DNA of 64,000 bases. It comes from Pilatotrama ljubarskyi (lineage: Eukaryota > Basidiomycota > Agaricomycetes > Polyporales > Polyporaceae). Position numbers and translations under genes: made by a program. The notes under the pieces were generated by a model. The model saw nothing but the letters and a program-made list of their open reading frames with translations, had not been told where the DNA came from and did no database searches. Positions 33,840-45,777 of this stretch are shown in pieces. The DNA lies in the NCBI GenBank assembly GCA_022385805.1, contig MU277713.1:122804-186803 (forward strand), read 5' to 3'. Position 1 is the stretch's first letter. The number at the start of each line of letters is the position of its first letter.

Positions 33840-36800
33840 TGGGGAGGGGCAATCGGAGGGGGAAATCAATTAGCGCGCGTCCTTTCCCACCGTGTCCTCA
33901 GCCGAGCGTGCCTTCCTGATTAGGTGGTGTAATCGTTGCCGGTGGCTGAAGGTATGGTCGAGCAAAGTCTGCCACCGTACTTCATACCATCCACCCCGAT
34001 AAGCTTAGAATCATTTCAGATTGTCTATGAATGTATACTAAAGAAGACTCTTCAAGCCGGATTTCTTTCATTTCCGGTGAGGTGCATAGACGCTCATGGA
34101 ACCGTCCTCGAATGCATGTAATGCAGTCATGATTTAAAAAACAAGCTTGAAGGATATGTCGGTGCGCATATGAGGGATCATATGCCCGAGTTTCAGAAGA
34201 ATCATGCGAGTGAGCAACAATTGAGGCACGAAGAACTTCGTTCTCATGGCTTGAATTTGGACATGTATAAGCGCTCATAGTAGCGCTCTTGTCATGTCCA
34301 CCGGTCCGACTGAGCAACCGCCCTAGTACTACTTGAAAGCATTCGAGCGCATGGCACGTACGGCATTGCAGAGGCTGCAGCTTGCAAAAAATCATGCAAA
34401 ATTACATGGGAAGCCTCCCTGTGTAGCTACCGCTACATCCAAGCCGCCTCGACCTCGGGACAAGGAGAACACAGCACCCGTGCCTCCTCATGATCCTGCT
34501 GTACAAGGCCAACAGGGTGGACATGGCACATCAATGCAACGTCAGTGAATGTATAGACGGATATAATGAACGCTTACCTAATTCCACACACATACATGAC
34601 AGCCAAAACCCACTCTCAGGCTTGTAGCCTCACAGATACGAGCATGGCACACTTCCTGAATGGCAATGCTGCTGCCTCAGCAGTAGTCCCTCTGCCACCA
34701 CCACGACTGGCCGCTACATCATCCAGCCTGCGGAGAAATCAGGCACAAAGCTATCGTCATGAGCTCGAGAAGGCCCGCCGACGTGAAAGACGGATCCGCA
34801 AGGACAAAAATGTCCTGACAGAGAAGCTCCGCGCGCTGGAGGCTCGGGCGGCCGCCGAAGTCTCCACTCTGCAACGTCAGCTCGACGCTGCTATAGAGGA
34901 GAGCGGAAGGGCATGGGCGGAGACAGAGCAGTGGCGTACCCGAGATGCTCAGCTATTGGTTGCTATGACGGCCCTCCAGGATGAGAAGAGTGCCGTCGAG
35001 GTTGAGCTGGCCGCTACGGCGGCAGCATTTGTGGAGGCAAGCGAGTTCGCCTCCGCTACCATAGCGGCTCTCATCATTCAGAGTGCAGAGACTCTGAATG
35101 AAGAGCAAAGGCTCACTACATGTGTGTCTGACAAGTTGCACTGTGAGTAGTACTGCTATACGCACACTTATCAGGTAGTCCTTACACGATTGTCATGCAA
35201 TAACTAGCCGCGAACACACAGCTTGAGGCTGTCCGAAGAAAGCTTCGTATCGAGAAGAAGCAAGCTGTCCTGCTGCGTCGCCAGGTCCTACGCTTCCCCG
35301 GCCGCCTCGCAATCACAGCTAACCGCGCGTTGGAGAAGGCACTGGTCACTATCCGTATGGTGACAGCATTCCACCTAAAAGAGAATGGAGTCATCTCGGA
35401 GCGTGCTCGGCATATGATCAGGGAGCTTGTCAAGCTGAACGTACCCGTGAACAACGTGAGCGACGTCATCCTTGCCGTAGCGGAGGCGATGGGTATGGAT
35501 GTTCAGGGCAGCGTGCACAAGCGTTCTGTCAGCCGAATTGTACTGGAAGGATTAGTCGCTGCTAAGATCCAGATTGTGAGTGAACTCACGCATGCCGAAG
35601 GTCAGTGAGTTGTTCTATAGTTGGTCAGAACCATTCATAAAGCTTGGTAGCAGGCGTTACCATCAGTGGCGATGGGACAAACCACAAGAATGTCAACTTC
35701 GAGTCCTGTAACCTCTACCTCAACTACGACGACACTCATGTCCGTCGCTTCCTCGGCATTCACTCTGCTCCAAACCATACTAGCGAGCAGCAGTTAGCCG
35801 GCTGGCAGGCACGGTTCCAGGACCTCTACGACACTTACAACCGAAGTCCGCAGGGCAAGGCCGTCCCTCGAGATGCCCGGGAGCTTCCTTGCATGGTGGT
35901 CGGAATGACTACAGACCATGCAAACGACCAGAAGAAGCTGCACAGGCTGATGAAGGAATGGAAGATGCGGTGTGATCGAGAGCTCAGGGGAGAGAGGGCG
36001 GTGATGCTGATGCTGCCAGAGGAACTCAGCAGCCTGCTGCATGAAACGTCGGTGAAGGCCATTACAGAGGCAGGTGATCAGACGAAGTGGGAGGCGACCG
36101 ACGATGCCCGAAAGCAGGAATGGAGCCGTACGATCCTGCAGCAACTCGTTGATCACCTGGGCAAGGCGGAATACGACAACGTGCCTGAAGAGGAGAAACG
36201 GAGGGCAAGCCTCTTTGTCAGTGGGTTCTGCTGCATGCATAAAGAGCTCAACGCCGTGAAGGGGGGCAACGCACGCATGGTTGCTGCGTGGGCCAAGCTG
36301 GGTCTTACACCTCCATTGGTCCTCATGAACAAGGAGAATGCAGCAGCGGCTGAATGCGGACCTTCGGACGCCCAGGACCGGGCCATGGAGGTGTCCGACA
36401 GTGGTGGTGTCAAGACGACGAACCTCGCGGGTTTGATTTTCCGTCACAAGGATGATAAGAAGGGTCAGCAAGATACATTCCGGATCTTCTTTGAGGCATC
36501 CAGCGCGGTCGGAGCAGCCGTTCACTTCCCCGACACAAGCAATACCCGTTACCAGTCGCATTGCGAGGCGGCAGCTGAGCTTCTTGTCCATCTCGATCTC
36601 TACATTGAGTTCCTGGCCTTCGTCCGAGACAAGAAGACCAAACGCACCTTCAACAACCTGGAGAACAATGTATATCGTGCACTGCATGACATCCCCACCC
36701 TCACCGAGCTCTGTGCCCTTACCCTGTACTCTCAATCAGTCAGCCACCCCTATCTTCGTCAGGTCCGCGGTCACAACGCCGAGTCCTCCAATCACCTCGA

Positions 36801-38033
36801 CTTGGGACCGCTGCATACCCGAGTCAAAGCTCACCTTACGCGCATCATCCAAGCTCCAGGACTACTGCTTGCCCCAGACGCGTCCTACGAGCACGGAACA
36901 CTTGATGGAAAGCCCTGGGAGCGTCCCGAAGCATTCTACTCGGTCCACCGTCTGGCGCGACAACTCCCCGACCTCGAAGTTATCCTAGTCGAATTCTTTC
37001 GCGGTGCACTGGATACCTGGGAGCTCTTCGCAGCGGAATTCGCACCTGGAGGGCTAATCAGTACCCTGTCTTCTGCGGAGCGAAAACGTGCATGGATGCG
37101 AACCACAAATGACGACAACGAAGGGGCTTTGGGCGAGTTCCGTGTATGCGCGAGACGTGCTCCAAGCCTCACCCTTCATCAGCACAACGCTCGAAAGATG
37201 TATAAGGTGAATGGCACAGGTGACTTCATGAAGACTCACCTCTCGCCTGAGGGCCATTCGCATGTCAGAGCAGAGGCTCGTGTCCTAGACAGCAGCGGAC
37301 TCGAGCGCAAGCGGAAGTGGGAACAGGCGGAGGCGGACAAACGAGCGGTAGGGGAAAAGCGGCTCAAGGATCAGGAGAAGGTGAAGAAGGACGCGGAGAA
37401 GCGCGAACGGCTTGACAAGCTGCCGCCACTGCCAGATACGGTGGATCTGTCAAAATTGAACGTCACCAACCTCGACCTCTACCTCGACTGGCATAGACAG
37501 TTCGACAGCTCCATTCCGATGAAGAGTAAACTCACAAGAAAGGCGGCAAAGGTCGAGGCATTGCACGAGGCGATCCAAAGGCATCGGGATTCAGAGATGA
37601 CGACCGATGGTAGCCAGATGGTGAGGATTGAAGCTTGTGGAGAATTTGACGACGCGGGTAGATCACTGGAGGCGGAATGCCTGGCATAGAGTATTTATAC
37701 CTGAGCTTCGTCGGGCGGATAAGTGAGAAGCACTCAGGGTTGGTGGGCATGTGCGTAGCGGGAAGCAGCCAATGGCACCGTCGTGATTCGCCTGGCAGAA
37801 GGCCCTCACAAAGCTTCAGTCCTCAAGCAGAATGCATGTTCTGGGATGCCTGTGACAACTAGGGCGGCCTCCCGGCATGTAGACAGTGCTCGAAGGGAGG
37901 GACCGTGAAGGATCCGCCACACCGACCATAGGATTGCAGTCTAAGCGAGGACGCGTATCAAAAATCTACAGAGATAAGATGCCAGATCTGTAGGCGCCCA
38001 GTACATTTCCGCTGGCGGGATTGCCCCTCCCCA
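33840..38033 (+). mobile_element. Complete DDE-type DNA transposon, copy 2 (4,194 bp)
   Basis: Same length, orientation, 15-bp inverted repeats (33840-33854 and 38019-38033) and coding content as copy 1. Every base I compared is shifted by exactly 22,590 from copy 1, with no mismatch or indel noticed. It lies 50 bp from the inverted-repeat element and about 715 bp upstream of the amino-acid permease start codon. Confidence 0.92.
34351..37689 (+). CDS. Putative DDE transposase, copy 2
   Basis: Identical to copy 1 in all reading frames. Suggested exons are 34351-34540, 34603-35142, 35208-35600 and 35651-37689. The catalytic-type residues (Asp in SGDG, Asp in TTDH, CxxH, Glu in DNEGALG) and the coiled coils are intact. 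The last acceptor is a TAGCAG tandem, so two splice forms differing by one residue at the start of the catalytic exon are possible. Confidence 0.75.
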
Positions 38034-38040
38034 TTGTTTT
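38034..38040. repeat. 7-bp target site duplication TTGTTTT, right copy
   Basis: Matches 33833-33839. Confidence 0.9.
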
Positions 38041-38482
38041 CTTCAAGGGCGCGAACGTAGCTAGCGGTCGCACGGATGCCAACGCGTGCGTGCCGATCGG
38101 GCAGGATCTGATGGGATCGGAACTGCGATCGCGGGAGGCCCTGACTGGAAGGTGGGGGAGGACAGAAACGGCATGGCGGCAATCCCTGGTGCCTGGTCGT
38201 CGGTCCCCGACAACCCCACCCGCCATGGCGCGTGGCAATTTTGCACCAACAGTTTTGCCTCGAGCAGCTCCATTCCGAGATATCGCGAGCGGCGCTCGCT
38301 CAGCCCCGTTCGGCCGCAGCGGACCCGACGCGACGAATTGCCCGCTGGTATGTGGGTGGCCCTCGCGGAGACGTCTGTGCAACATGCTCGCACATGAGTG
38401 CGGTAGGGTGCACGAAAATGCTGGAGAATGGGATGCTGTTTCGAGCGATTGCTCAGTTTTCTTAGCACGATCAATCAAAAGG

Positions 38483-38588
38483 CTTATCTGTGGCGTCCAC
38501 AAGGTTCCCCGGGTCCTTATCTCTGCTATGCCTGTTTTGGCAATGGCGCGCCTGGCCGCTCCCGGGCCTGCTCGTCCGGCGGTATAAA
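38483..38588 (+). promoter_or_regulatory. Permease promoter: two GATA-factor sites and a TATA box
   Basis: CTTATCT, the reverse complement of AGATAAG, occurs at 38483-38489 and again at 38516-38522. A TATAAA lies at 38583-38588, about 160 bp before the ATG, followed by a pyrimidine-rich leader. Paired HGATAR sites are the known binding pattern of fungal AreA/NIT2 nitrogen regulators, which fits an amino-acid transporter. Binding is inference. Confidence 0.55.
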
Positions 38589-38748
38589 CCTCGCTATGGG
38601 TGTGGTGCCTTCCTGAGCTTCTTCTCTCCACGCCCACGCATTCTGAGGTCGGGCTCTCCGCCTCCGTTCTTTTACTCGTGCGCGTCCCCCCTTCCTGCGC
38701 CCCGCTCATACCCCCTCCTTCCTCCTTTCGCTCGCACCAGCTCAAACA

Positions 38749-41042
38749 ATGTCGCAGTCCAAGGACTACGACGAGAAAGACCAGACCAGCTCCTTGGAGA
38801 AGGGAGCTGTTCACGACTATGTCGTCCAGCACTCCGACAACCGTTACCACTTCGACGCGGCCGATCTTGACCGCGTCCAACGCAAGCTGAAGCAGCGACA
38901 TGTTCAGATGATCGCTGTGAGTTGCCTTCATGTCCTTGATGACTCGGTCGCCGACAATTTGCTGACCATCGTCAGATCGCTGGTACCTTGGGTACTGGTC
39001 TTTTCCTGGGTTCAGGTCATGCACTCCAAGCAGCAGGCCCACTAGGCGCTCTCATTGCCTACGCTGTTGTCGGCACGACCGCCTATGCGTCCCTCTGCGC
39101 TGTCGGAGAGATGACCTCCCACGCCCCCATCTCCGGTACCTTCCCTCACTTCGCGGCTCGGTGGGTTGACCCCGCGTTTGGTTTCGCTGTCGGGTGCGTC
39201 TTGGTGTGCTCTCATCGCGGGTGGGATCTAATCTGTATTCCAGCTGGAATTACTTCTACACCAACGCCATCTCTGTACCCGTCGAGATCACTGCCGCTGG
39301 TATCCTGCTCACCTTCTGGGACCCGAACGTGAGTGCACGCGTTCTCCATCTCTCTCAGCCGAGCTTAAAACTTTTCCTCCTATCTCCAGCCTGACCACCA
39401 GGCCGCGTACACTGCTGCGATATGCATATGCGCATGTGCTATCAACATCTTCGGTGTGAGGTGGTTTGGCGAGTCGGAGTTCGTCTTTTCGATCATCAAG
39501 CGTGAGTTCCCCCGCCCCACCGACCACTTTAGCGCCTTCTGACCATCTTTGGGCGATCCCCGCCACCGCAGTCCTGCTGATCACGATCCTCATCATCACT
39601 GGTCTGGTGATCGATCTTGGTGGTGGTCCGAACCACGAACGGCTCGGCTTCCGCGTGAGTGCCCAATGTCTTCGAAGGGAACGCGCCCGGCCGCATCCCG
39701 TGTACGCGGCGGGAACGCGTCGGGCGTCGGACCTCGGGAAAGTCGGCCAAGTGACTTACGCCTCATTTTCTTTTGACAGTACTGGAGGGACCCTGGTCCT
39801 ATCAATGGCGCAGGGCTCGAGCCCAAGCACCCGGATCTCGATCGGTTCCTTGGTATCCTGTCAGTGCTCGTGCAGGCCGCCTTCTCGTTCCAGGGTATGG
39901 AGCTCGTCGCGATGTAAGTTCCTTCCATGTCGTCGCTGGTGACATGTGACTGACAGCTCCTGCAGCGCCGCCTCAGAGACGATTAGCCCGCGCCGCAACA
40001 TCGCGAAGGCGGTCAGGCGTGTTTTCTGGCGTATCCTGATGTTCTACGTACGTTTCTCTGCTGGCTTCTTGATCGGCACGTCTGACCATGTGATTTACAG
40101 CTCCTTGGCGTCCTCGTCACCGGCATGCTCGTTCCGTACAACGACCCCAACTTGCTCAGCGACGCAGGGACCGCAGCCGAGTCTCCCTATGTCATTGCGA
40201 TGACCCGCGCCGGTGTCAAGGTCCTCCCGCACATCATCAACGCAGGCATCTTCACCTCCGCCTTTTCCGCCGGCAACTCGTTCCTCTTCTGCTCGTCCCG
40301 TGTGCTCTACGGTCTTGCGCTCCGTGGCCAGGCCCCGAAGATCTTCACGTACTGCACGAGGAACGGTCTTCCTCTAGCCGCTGTCCTCTTCACGAGCTGC
40401 TTCGCGTTCCTCTCGTTCATGAACGTGTCGAACGGTGCGGAGACCGTCTTCACATGGTTCGTCAACCTGTCCACCGTCGGCGGTTTCTTCGGCTGGTGGT
40501 CGATGAACTTGACCTACGTCTTCTTCTGTACGTCTTTCCTGCTGCCTTTGAACAGAGACACTGCTGACAAGTTACTCCCACAGACCGCGGGTTCCGTGCG
40601 CAGGGTCTCGACCGCACAAAACTCATCTACCACAGCAAGCTCCAGCCTTACCTCTCGTACTGGGGTCTCGGCTGGATCACGCTTTTCATCCTCATCAACG
40701 GCTTCGCAGTCTTCTGGGACTTCAACGCATCGGGCTTCCTCACAGCTTGTAAGTCCACACGGAACTCGAACCAGCCGAGTGCCGCGACTCACTGCACGCC
40801 CACAGACATCAACGTTCCGCTGTTCATCGCCTTGTACGCCGGCTTCAAGATCGTCAAGCGGACCAAGGTATGGAAGCCCCATGAAATGGACTTCGTCACC
40901 GTGAGTTCCTCGCTGCCTCCGCGCCCCGATACCAGCTCGTGCTCATGTCCATGCGCAGGGTATCCCCACTGTCGAGGAGACCGAGATTCCCGAAGAGCCT
41001 CCACGGACCTTCGGCGAGAAGGTGGCCGCGTTCCTCTTCTAA
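38749..41042 (+). CDS. Plasma-membrane amino-acid permease (APC / YAT family)
   Basis: Eleven exons: 38749-38916, 38976-39193, 39244-39328, 39390-39501, 39572-39654, 39780-39913, 39966-40047, 40101-40527, 40584-40748, 40806-40900 and 40959-41042. The product is 550 residues, the usual length of yeast-type amino-acid permeases. A hydrophilic N-terminus leads to QRHVQMIAIAGTLGTGLFLGSG, the hallmark first membrane segment. Later signatures are GEMTSHAPISGTFPHFA, WNYFYTNAISVPVE, FSFQGMELVAIAASETISPRR and FTSAFSAGNSFLFCSSRVLYGLA. About twelve hydrophobic segments are visible and the protein ends in a cytosolic tail. The general/basic amino-acid (CAN1/GAP1-like) group fits best; substrate cannot be fixed. 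The promoter has paired GATA sites, so nitrogen control is likely. Confidence 0.93.
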
Positions 41043-42126
41043 AGAAGCCTAGTGCTTGCGCTTCCTGCTGTTGTTGCTCGTGTTGTTGCTGCTGTTGTTT
41101 TGTGCCGTCGCGATGTCGTATGCTCATGTAATGACGTTGATGACTCCTCCCTCTACCTCCCCCTGTGCGTTACCTGTGTTGCTGTTGGCTGTCGGTCGCC
41201 TAGTGTATAATCTACGATATCCCTCAATACACATGCTTCATATCGCGCGTGGAGGGCATACCGGCCTCATATGCTGCTGCTATGCCTGTGGTAACTTGTC
41301 GAGGGTGGTTTGCACCGGCCGCCCCTCGTTCGCCTAAGTTACCCAGGGTTAGGGCTAGAACGCTCGTTGCCAGCAGAACCTTGCATAACATGTCACACTG
41401 CTCACGGCTCGTCGCTCCTCCCATACTTATGCTCCATGATGACCTTGAAGATCAATGGTAGTTGATCCAGGCGATTTTCCTGGTAAAGACGAGTGTCGTG
41501 TAGCTGGCCATAAGTAATATCTTCGATTCCTTTATGTCGAATATGGCCACCCGAGGTCGTCTTGAGCGCTAAGCCGCAGTGAGTCGGTATCACTTGCACC
41601 AATTCGGCATTGACCCTTCTCCATGGCCACGTCTGGCAATATCTGCACTCTATACAATCGTATGTGATGCACACTCCTGCGCTGGGCAATTGCGGCTTGG
41701 TGCCGAAAATCGAGGACATATTTGTGATCGGAGAGCGATGTGCGTCGTTCCAGGCGAAGAGACTGACTATCGTTATTCTCAGTGCTGACGCGTTTCGCTC
41801 GGCTTACATAGTCCCGGTAAATCACACCGGCGCCCTCAAACAGCTCCAATGCGATGAGATGCATAACACGAGAATTGTAGTAAAACAGAACAAAGGAAAG
41901 TACAATGCAGTCCGTAGGAGGTAACGATACACATCACTCGTAGTCCATAGCGAAGTCCGGTCCTTGTTCCCGTTCGGGAGTCAAGCATCCTATATCAATA
42001 TTAATGGTGAGCGTGCGATCGTGAAGTATCCTCCAGCCGCCTCAGAGCTCACTGCTGGTCCATCTCCATCATCCTCCTCTTCCTCCAGTGCTCCTGTACT
42101 TCGGCCGTGTCTCCGTCTTCGTGCTA
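41043..42126. other. Intergenic; one doubtful short ORF
   Basis: The first part is the permease 3' region, with TTG-rich sequence at 41070-41100. A 105-codon minus-strand frame (41719-41402) and a partly overlapping one (41864-41532) have balanced composition and a GTAAGC donor, but no motif I recognise. I do not call a gene. Confidence 0.35.
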
Positions 42127-42625
42127 TTAGGTAGGAGGCCAGGGATGGTCTCTCGTAAATCGGTTGGCGGCCATCGACGGCTGCGCCAACGCCGACATGC
42201 CTTCAGAGTCTGGCTGGAAGCTCCAAGGCTGGGTGAGGGTCAGCAAAGCAGGCCAGTCAGTAGCGTTGCTGAACGAACCACCCCGGGAGCCTTGAATGTG
42301 GGCACCCTGCCTCCCCCGCCACCCGCCCTCTTGCCCGCCACCTTGTCCACCTCGCCGTCCGCGTTGTCCGCGTCCATTTCCTCGTCCACGTCGTTTGTGT
42401 CGTTCTGGTCCGTCCTTGCGGGCTTGCCAAAAATATACTCGTACGCCTCTGGCCAATAGTGAAGGTCCTCGTACAGCTCCTCGTCCTCCTCTAACGTCGC
42501 CTCCAACTTCTTCAACTCATCCATCTCCTCGTCCATCTCTTCGTCCATCTCCTCGTCCATCTCCTCGTCCATCTCCTCGTCCACGTTCTCGTGCTCTTCG
42601 CCTTCATCCTCATCTTGTTCTTGTG

Positions 42626-42705
<80 letters not shown>

Positions 42706-43127
42706 TGTCCTTGTACTTGTTCTTCTTCATGCTCCCCTCGCTCTGCAACGCCCGTCATGTCGACATCAGAGCCATCCGATCATGTTTCGACAGAAGACGT
42801 ACCTCCCAGCAAATTCTGCCTCGTCTCGCCCTCGCCCTGCTCCTGGCGTTTGCGCTGAAGCTGAGGCACCGGATCAGGCCAGTACGGAACTCCGTCTCGA
42901 ATCGCTCTGTGGGCTGCAGCCTCCTCGTCCGCGCGCTTCTTGTACGGTCGCTTTTCATTTTCTGACATCTTGCGCCACAGCTCACCGGCTCTCGTCGACA
43001 GTTGCCCTTGGCGGAGGGAGCTGCCAGGGGCCGCTTTCTTCTCTTTGGCGACGAACTCCGAACGAAAGATCATGAACATGTTCGCCGATCTTTTGGTGTT
43101 GCCGTCTGACTGTTTGGTGGGCGGCAT
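42127..43127 (-). CDS. HMG-box protein with acidic EP and EEMD repeats
   Basis: Exons 43127-42803, 42742-42282 and 42228-42127 give 295 residues; the last junction is the least certain. Residues about 12-75 form an HMG box: KRSANMFMIFRSEF, LSTRAGELWRKMSENEKRPYKK, then ADEEAAAHR. It resembles fungal HMG-box DNA-binding regulators of the MATA-HMG type. Exon 2 encodes a run of Glu-Pro dipeptides (hexanucleotide TGGTTC repeat, about 42616-42705 on the plus strand) and five copies of Glu-Glu-Met-Asp (12-nt repeat, about 42525-42590). Such an acidic, flexible tail is common in chromatin factors. The repeat length is probably variable between strains. The target genes are unknown; no mating-type genes are seen nearby. 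Confidence 0.8.
42525..42710. repeat. Two coding microsatellites in the HMG-box gene
   Basis: A 12-nt unit (GTCCATCTCCTC type) is repeated about five times, next to a 6-nt unit (TGGTTC) repeated about fourteen times. Both keep the frame, giving EEMD and EP runs. Confidence 0.9.
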
Positions 43128-43251
43128 CGTGGAGTGCGACGAGGGTATGTCTGGTGATGAGTCCTCTCTCTCGCCAGCGGTCCTGCATAAATATGAAGGA
43201 GGAGGAGCCGCTTGGATGCGCACCCGCATAGTACACCGCTGCTCGCCCAAG

Positions 43252-43614
43252 CTACCATAGCTCTGTGTAGCGGGGTAACGCGTCGGGAGCGGGGACGGGG
43301 CGGTGGGAGGGGAGCGACCCAGCCAATCGCGCGTAGCGGTCCCGCATGGCGGCGAGCACGCTTGGGACGGTCAATGCACTGAAGTTGATGCCGTAAGGCT
43401 CCTCTTTGACTTGCACGGCGTGTTCGGCGGGGTCGTGGTCTTCAGGAATGTCCGACGAGCATTTAAGCGCCCGTCGGGAGGCGTTCCGCCCCTGCAGCGT
43501 GTTTCCCGAAGGCCGCTGGAGCCCAATCGAGCTTAGAAGTTGGCATTGCACCGTCCATGTGTCTGCGCACAATGAGCGATGTACTCTTGGTACCGGCCGG
43601 CCTGCGAGGTCCAC
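43252..43614 (-). CDS. Small hypothetical protein
   Basis: A 120-codon frame between the HMG-box gene and the methyltransferase, on the same strand. The C-terminal half, EDHDPAEHAVQVKEEPYGIN followed by a helical stretch, has normal protein composition. The first half is Arg/Pro-rich and may be mis-framed; an upstream exon from the neighbouring frame (43669-43463) is possible. No domain recognised. Confidence 0.4.
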   Translation of the reverse strand: MDLAGRPVPRVHRSLCADTWTVQCQLLSSIGLQRPSGNTLQGRNASRRALKCSSDIPEDHDPAEHAVQVKEEPYGINFSALTVPSVLAAMRDRYARLAGSLPSHRPVPAPDALPRYTELW

Positions 43615-43784
43615 TGCACTTTGCGGTCCGCAGTGGCACAGACCGCATCCGTCGTTGTCTCACGGGCACGCTGGGAGCGCCGGGATCCGCGCTGCAGTGC
43701 GAGACCTCGCTTGGAAGACTAAATCGCTACAGAATCTATTGGAACACTCAGTACAGCTTCTTCGTGTAAACGCCACTCGCCGGA

Positions 43785-45460
43785 CTATAGCTTCCTGAAC
43801 TTCCCCTGCATCCAGACCCTGTACATCTTCAGCTGCCGTTTCCTGTTCACGATGAGCCTGCGGTCGACGCCGAGCTGCTCTATCGAGAAGAGCGGGTGAC
43901 GGTCCTTGAGAGGGCAATCATGGATGAGGACGGGATGCACGGCGCCCGTCTTCTGTGGGGCGCGCTCGGATGCATCCATTGAGAGCGACGATAGCGATTT
44001 CTCCATTTCGGCAAGCGTAGGTGTCGCATGCCCCGGCGAAGAGTTTCTGGACATTTCTGGAGGAGTGAGGGGTGTTGACCGGGAGGTTGGGTCCGAGTCT
44101 GATTGGTGCTCGTCTGTCTCCTCGACTATGCGCACGGTATTGTTGGCTTTCGACCCTGCGGGAGCAGGAGAACCTGTGAAGAGCAATGCGAGCTCGTCTG
44201 CATTACATGAGTATGTCAACGCTCGCGACAGTGTGATGGAAGGATGCTTGATCGTACCTAGCTCGAAGAAATATACCCGGGTCTTGTCGCCGCGGATGTA
44301 GAAGTTGTCGTCAAGCAGGCGGCCTCCTTTGAACCTCAGCTGCGTCAAGTCGTAGCGGCCGTAATCTCGCATGAGCACCAAGCCGCCAGGTTTCAGAAGC
44401 TGCCTTAACACTTGAATATCAGGCTGAGGGAAGTGGGCAGGACGGACGGACCTTATGTATGTTCGAGACGGCGTGAGCCCATTCCTGTGGGTGCAGGGCG
44501 CTCATGACGAATACAAGGGTCAGAATGTCAACGCTTTCCGTGTCTAAGCCTGGAGGGAGCTCGGAGGACGTCAGGTCCCACACTGCGGCTTCGATCGTCC
44601 CGAGGGGCGGTGAGAGATATAGCGGATTATTCTGTAGTGTCGTCGGCAATCGATCCTGGCGGCTGGTGCACAGAGCCTACCTGGACAAGTTTGACTGCGT
44701 GCGATGAGTAATCGTACGCTTTGAGGCTCAAATGAGGATTTTGGTTGGCGGACAGCAATGGGAAGACTGCGTTCCCGGCCCCTATTGATTCGTGGTCCTG
44801 TGAGCGTCGTTCCGCAAGCGGCGTGTTCAATACTAACCGCAACCAATTTCTGCGATAACCATCGGTCCTGCCTGATACGTATCAGTGTTCCGATGCAGTC
44901 ATAACTAAATAAAGCGTACGTGAGGTTCCGCGGCTGCTTTCAGCTCTGGGAACTCGAGATGCAGCCTGTTCGAAGAACAAAGCTGAGTCAAGTATCACTC
45001 ATCCAATGGTCTGTCTTGTTGACTGACCATTTTCTATTGCGGAAGAAGTTGCTGGCATTCGCCTTGTAGAAGTTATCCCTAGACGACCAGTATGAATAAA
45101 CTTGTCTAGGGTAGGTAAAGAGCGACCTACCAATGCTTCGCCGGCTTCTCGTTGTACTTCTGTTTTTTTTCTTCAGGGACAGGTGCACTTTTCTGCCTGT
45201 TGAGTGCAGCAGAGATGACTTCGTCCTGATCTGTGGGAGGCGGGACGTGGTCCCAGGCATTCTGACTCCAGACGTCGGCTTCGTCTGTCAGAAATCTATA
45301 GAGAGCCGGTTCAACGGTTGGGAGATGTATAGATGCTTTTCATCACTGACCGTGAGCCAAAAGGCGGCTTCTCGGCGGTCACATCGTGAACTGACGATGC
45401 GGTCTTCGGAATCCTCGGTTTTGTGGATGCCTCCCCACTATGCTGCTCGTCTGAAGACAT
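43785..45460 (-). CDS. tRNA 3-methylcytidine methyltransferase (METTL2 / Trm140 type)
   Basis: At least seven exons. The start [13 protein letters not shown] is at 45460. After the first intron comes [20 protein letters not shown], then, spliced, [17 protein letters not shown] and [13 protein letters not shown], the exact order seen in METTL2/Trm140 enzymes. The SAM site is [16 protein letters not shown], again across an intron, followed by [29 protein letters not shown] and [17 protein letters not shown]. The C-terminus [17 protein letters not shown] is typical. A 60-residue Ser/Pro-rich insertion sits before it. These enzymes methylate C32 in the anticodon loop of tRNA-Thr and/or tRNA-Ser. 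Which tRNA is used cannot be told from sequence. Divergent from the Rho GEF gene. Confidence 0.92.
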
Positions 45461-45777
45461 TTTATGTATTCTGTCAGCTGTAGCGTGCGTTTTGAGTATC
45501 GTTGGCCTGATGCGAGCCTGGCAGGCCGCAGGAAATGTGCACTGAGGATGATGAACGAACTTGTTGAGATGTCTGATCTCGCAAAGTGGACCGGGGTGCC
45601 TGATTCCCCGGATGCCATATACGGCAAGCGGCCGGACTGGCCATCGAGTGATCACTGGCCGCAGCGCTCGCCGTACTCAAGCTCTCCGCTCGCTCACCAC
45701 CTCCTCGCCGTGCACCACATCCTCCAGCACCCAAATGTCTGGCTGAGCGACGTCTTGAACACTGTTTGCCGCGCGCG
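45461..45777. promoter_or_regulatory. Shared upstream region, m3C methyltransferase / Rho GEF
   Basis: 317 bp between divergent start codons. No TATA box is evident. Open frames through it are not supported by any motif. Confidence 0.4.

Noticed and set aside
11250..38033. Segmental duplication as the cause of the two identical 4.2-kb blocks
   Set aside because: Identity stops exactly at the inverted repeats and each copy has its own 7-bp duplication, so they are separate insertions.
42296..43075. Plus-strand frame with Val-Leu and Phe-Trp repeats opposite the HMG gene
   Set aside because: Product of translating the hexanucleotide repeat on the wrong strand; the minus strand has the HMG box.
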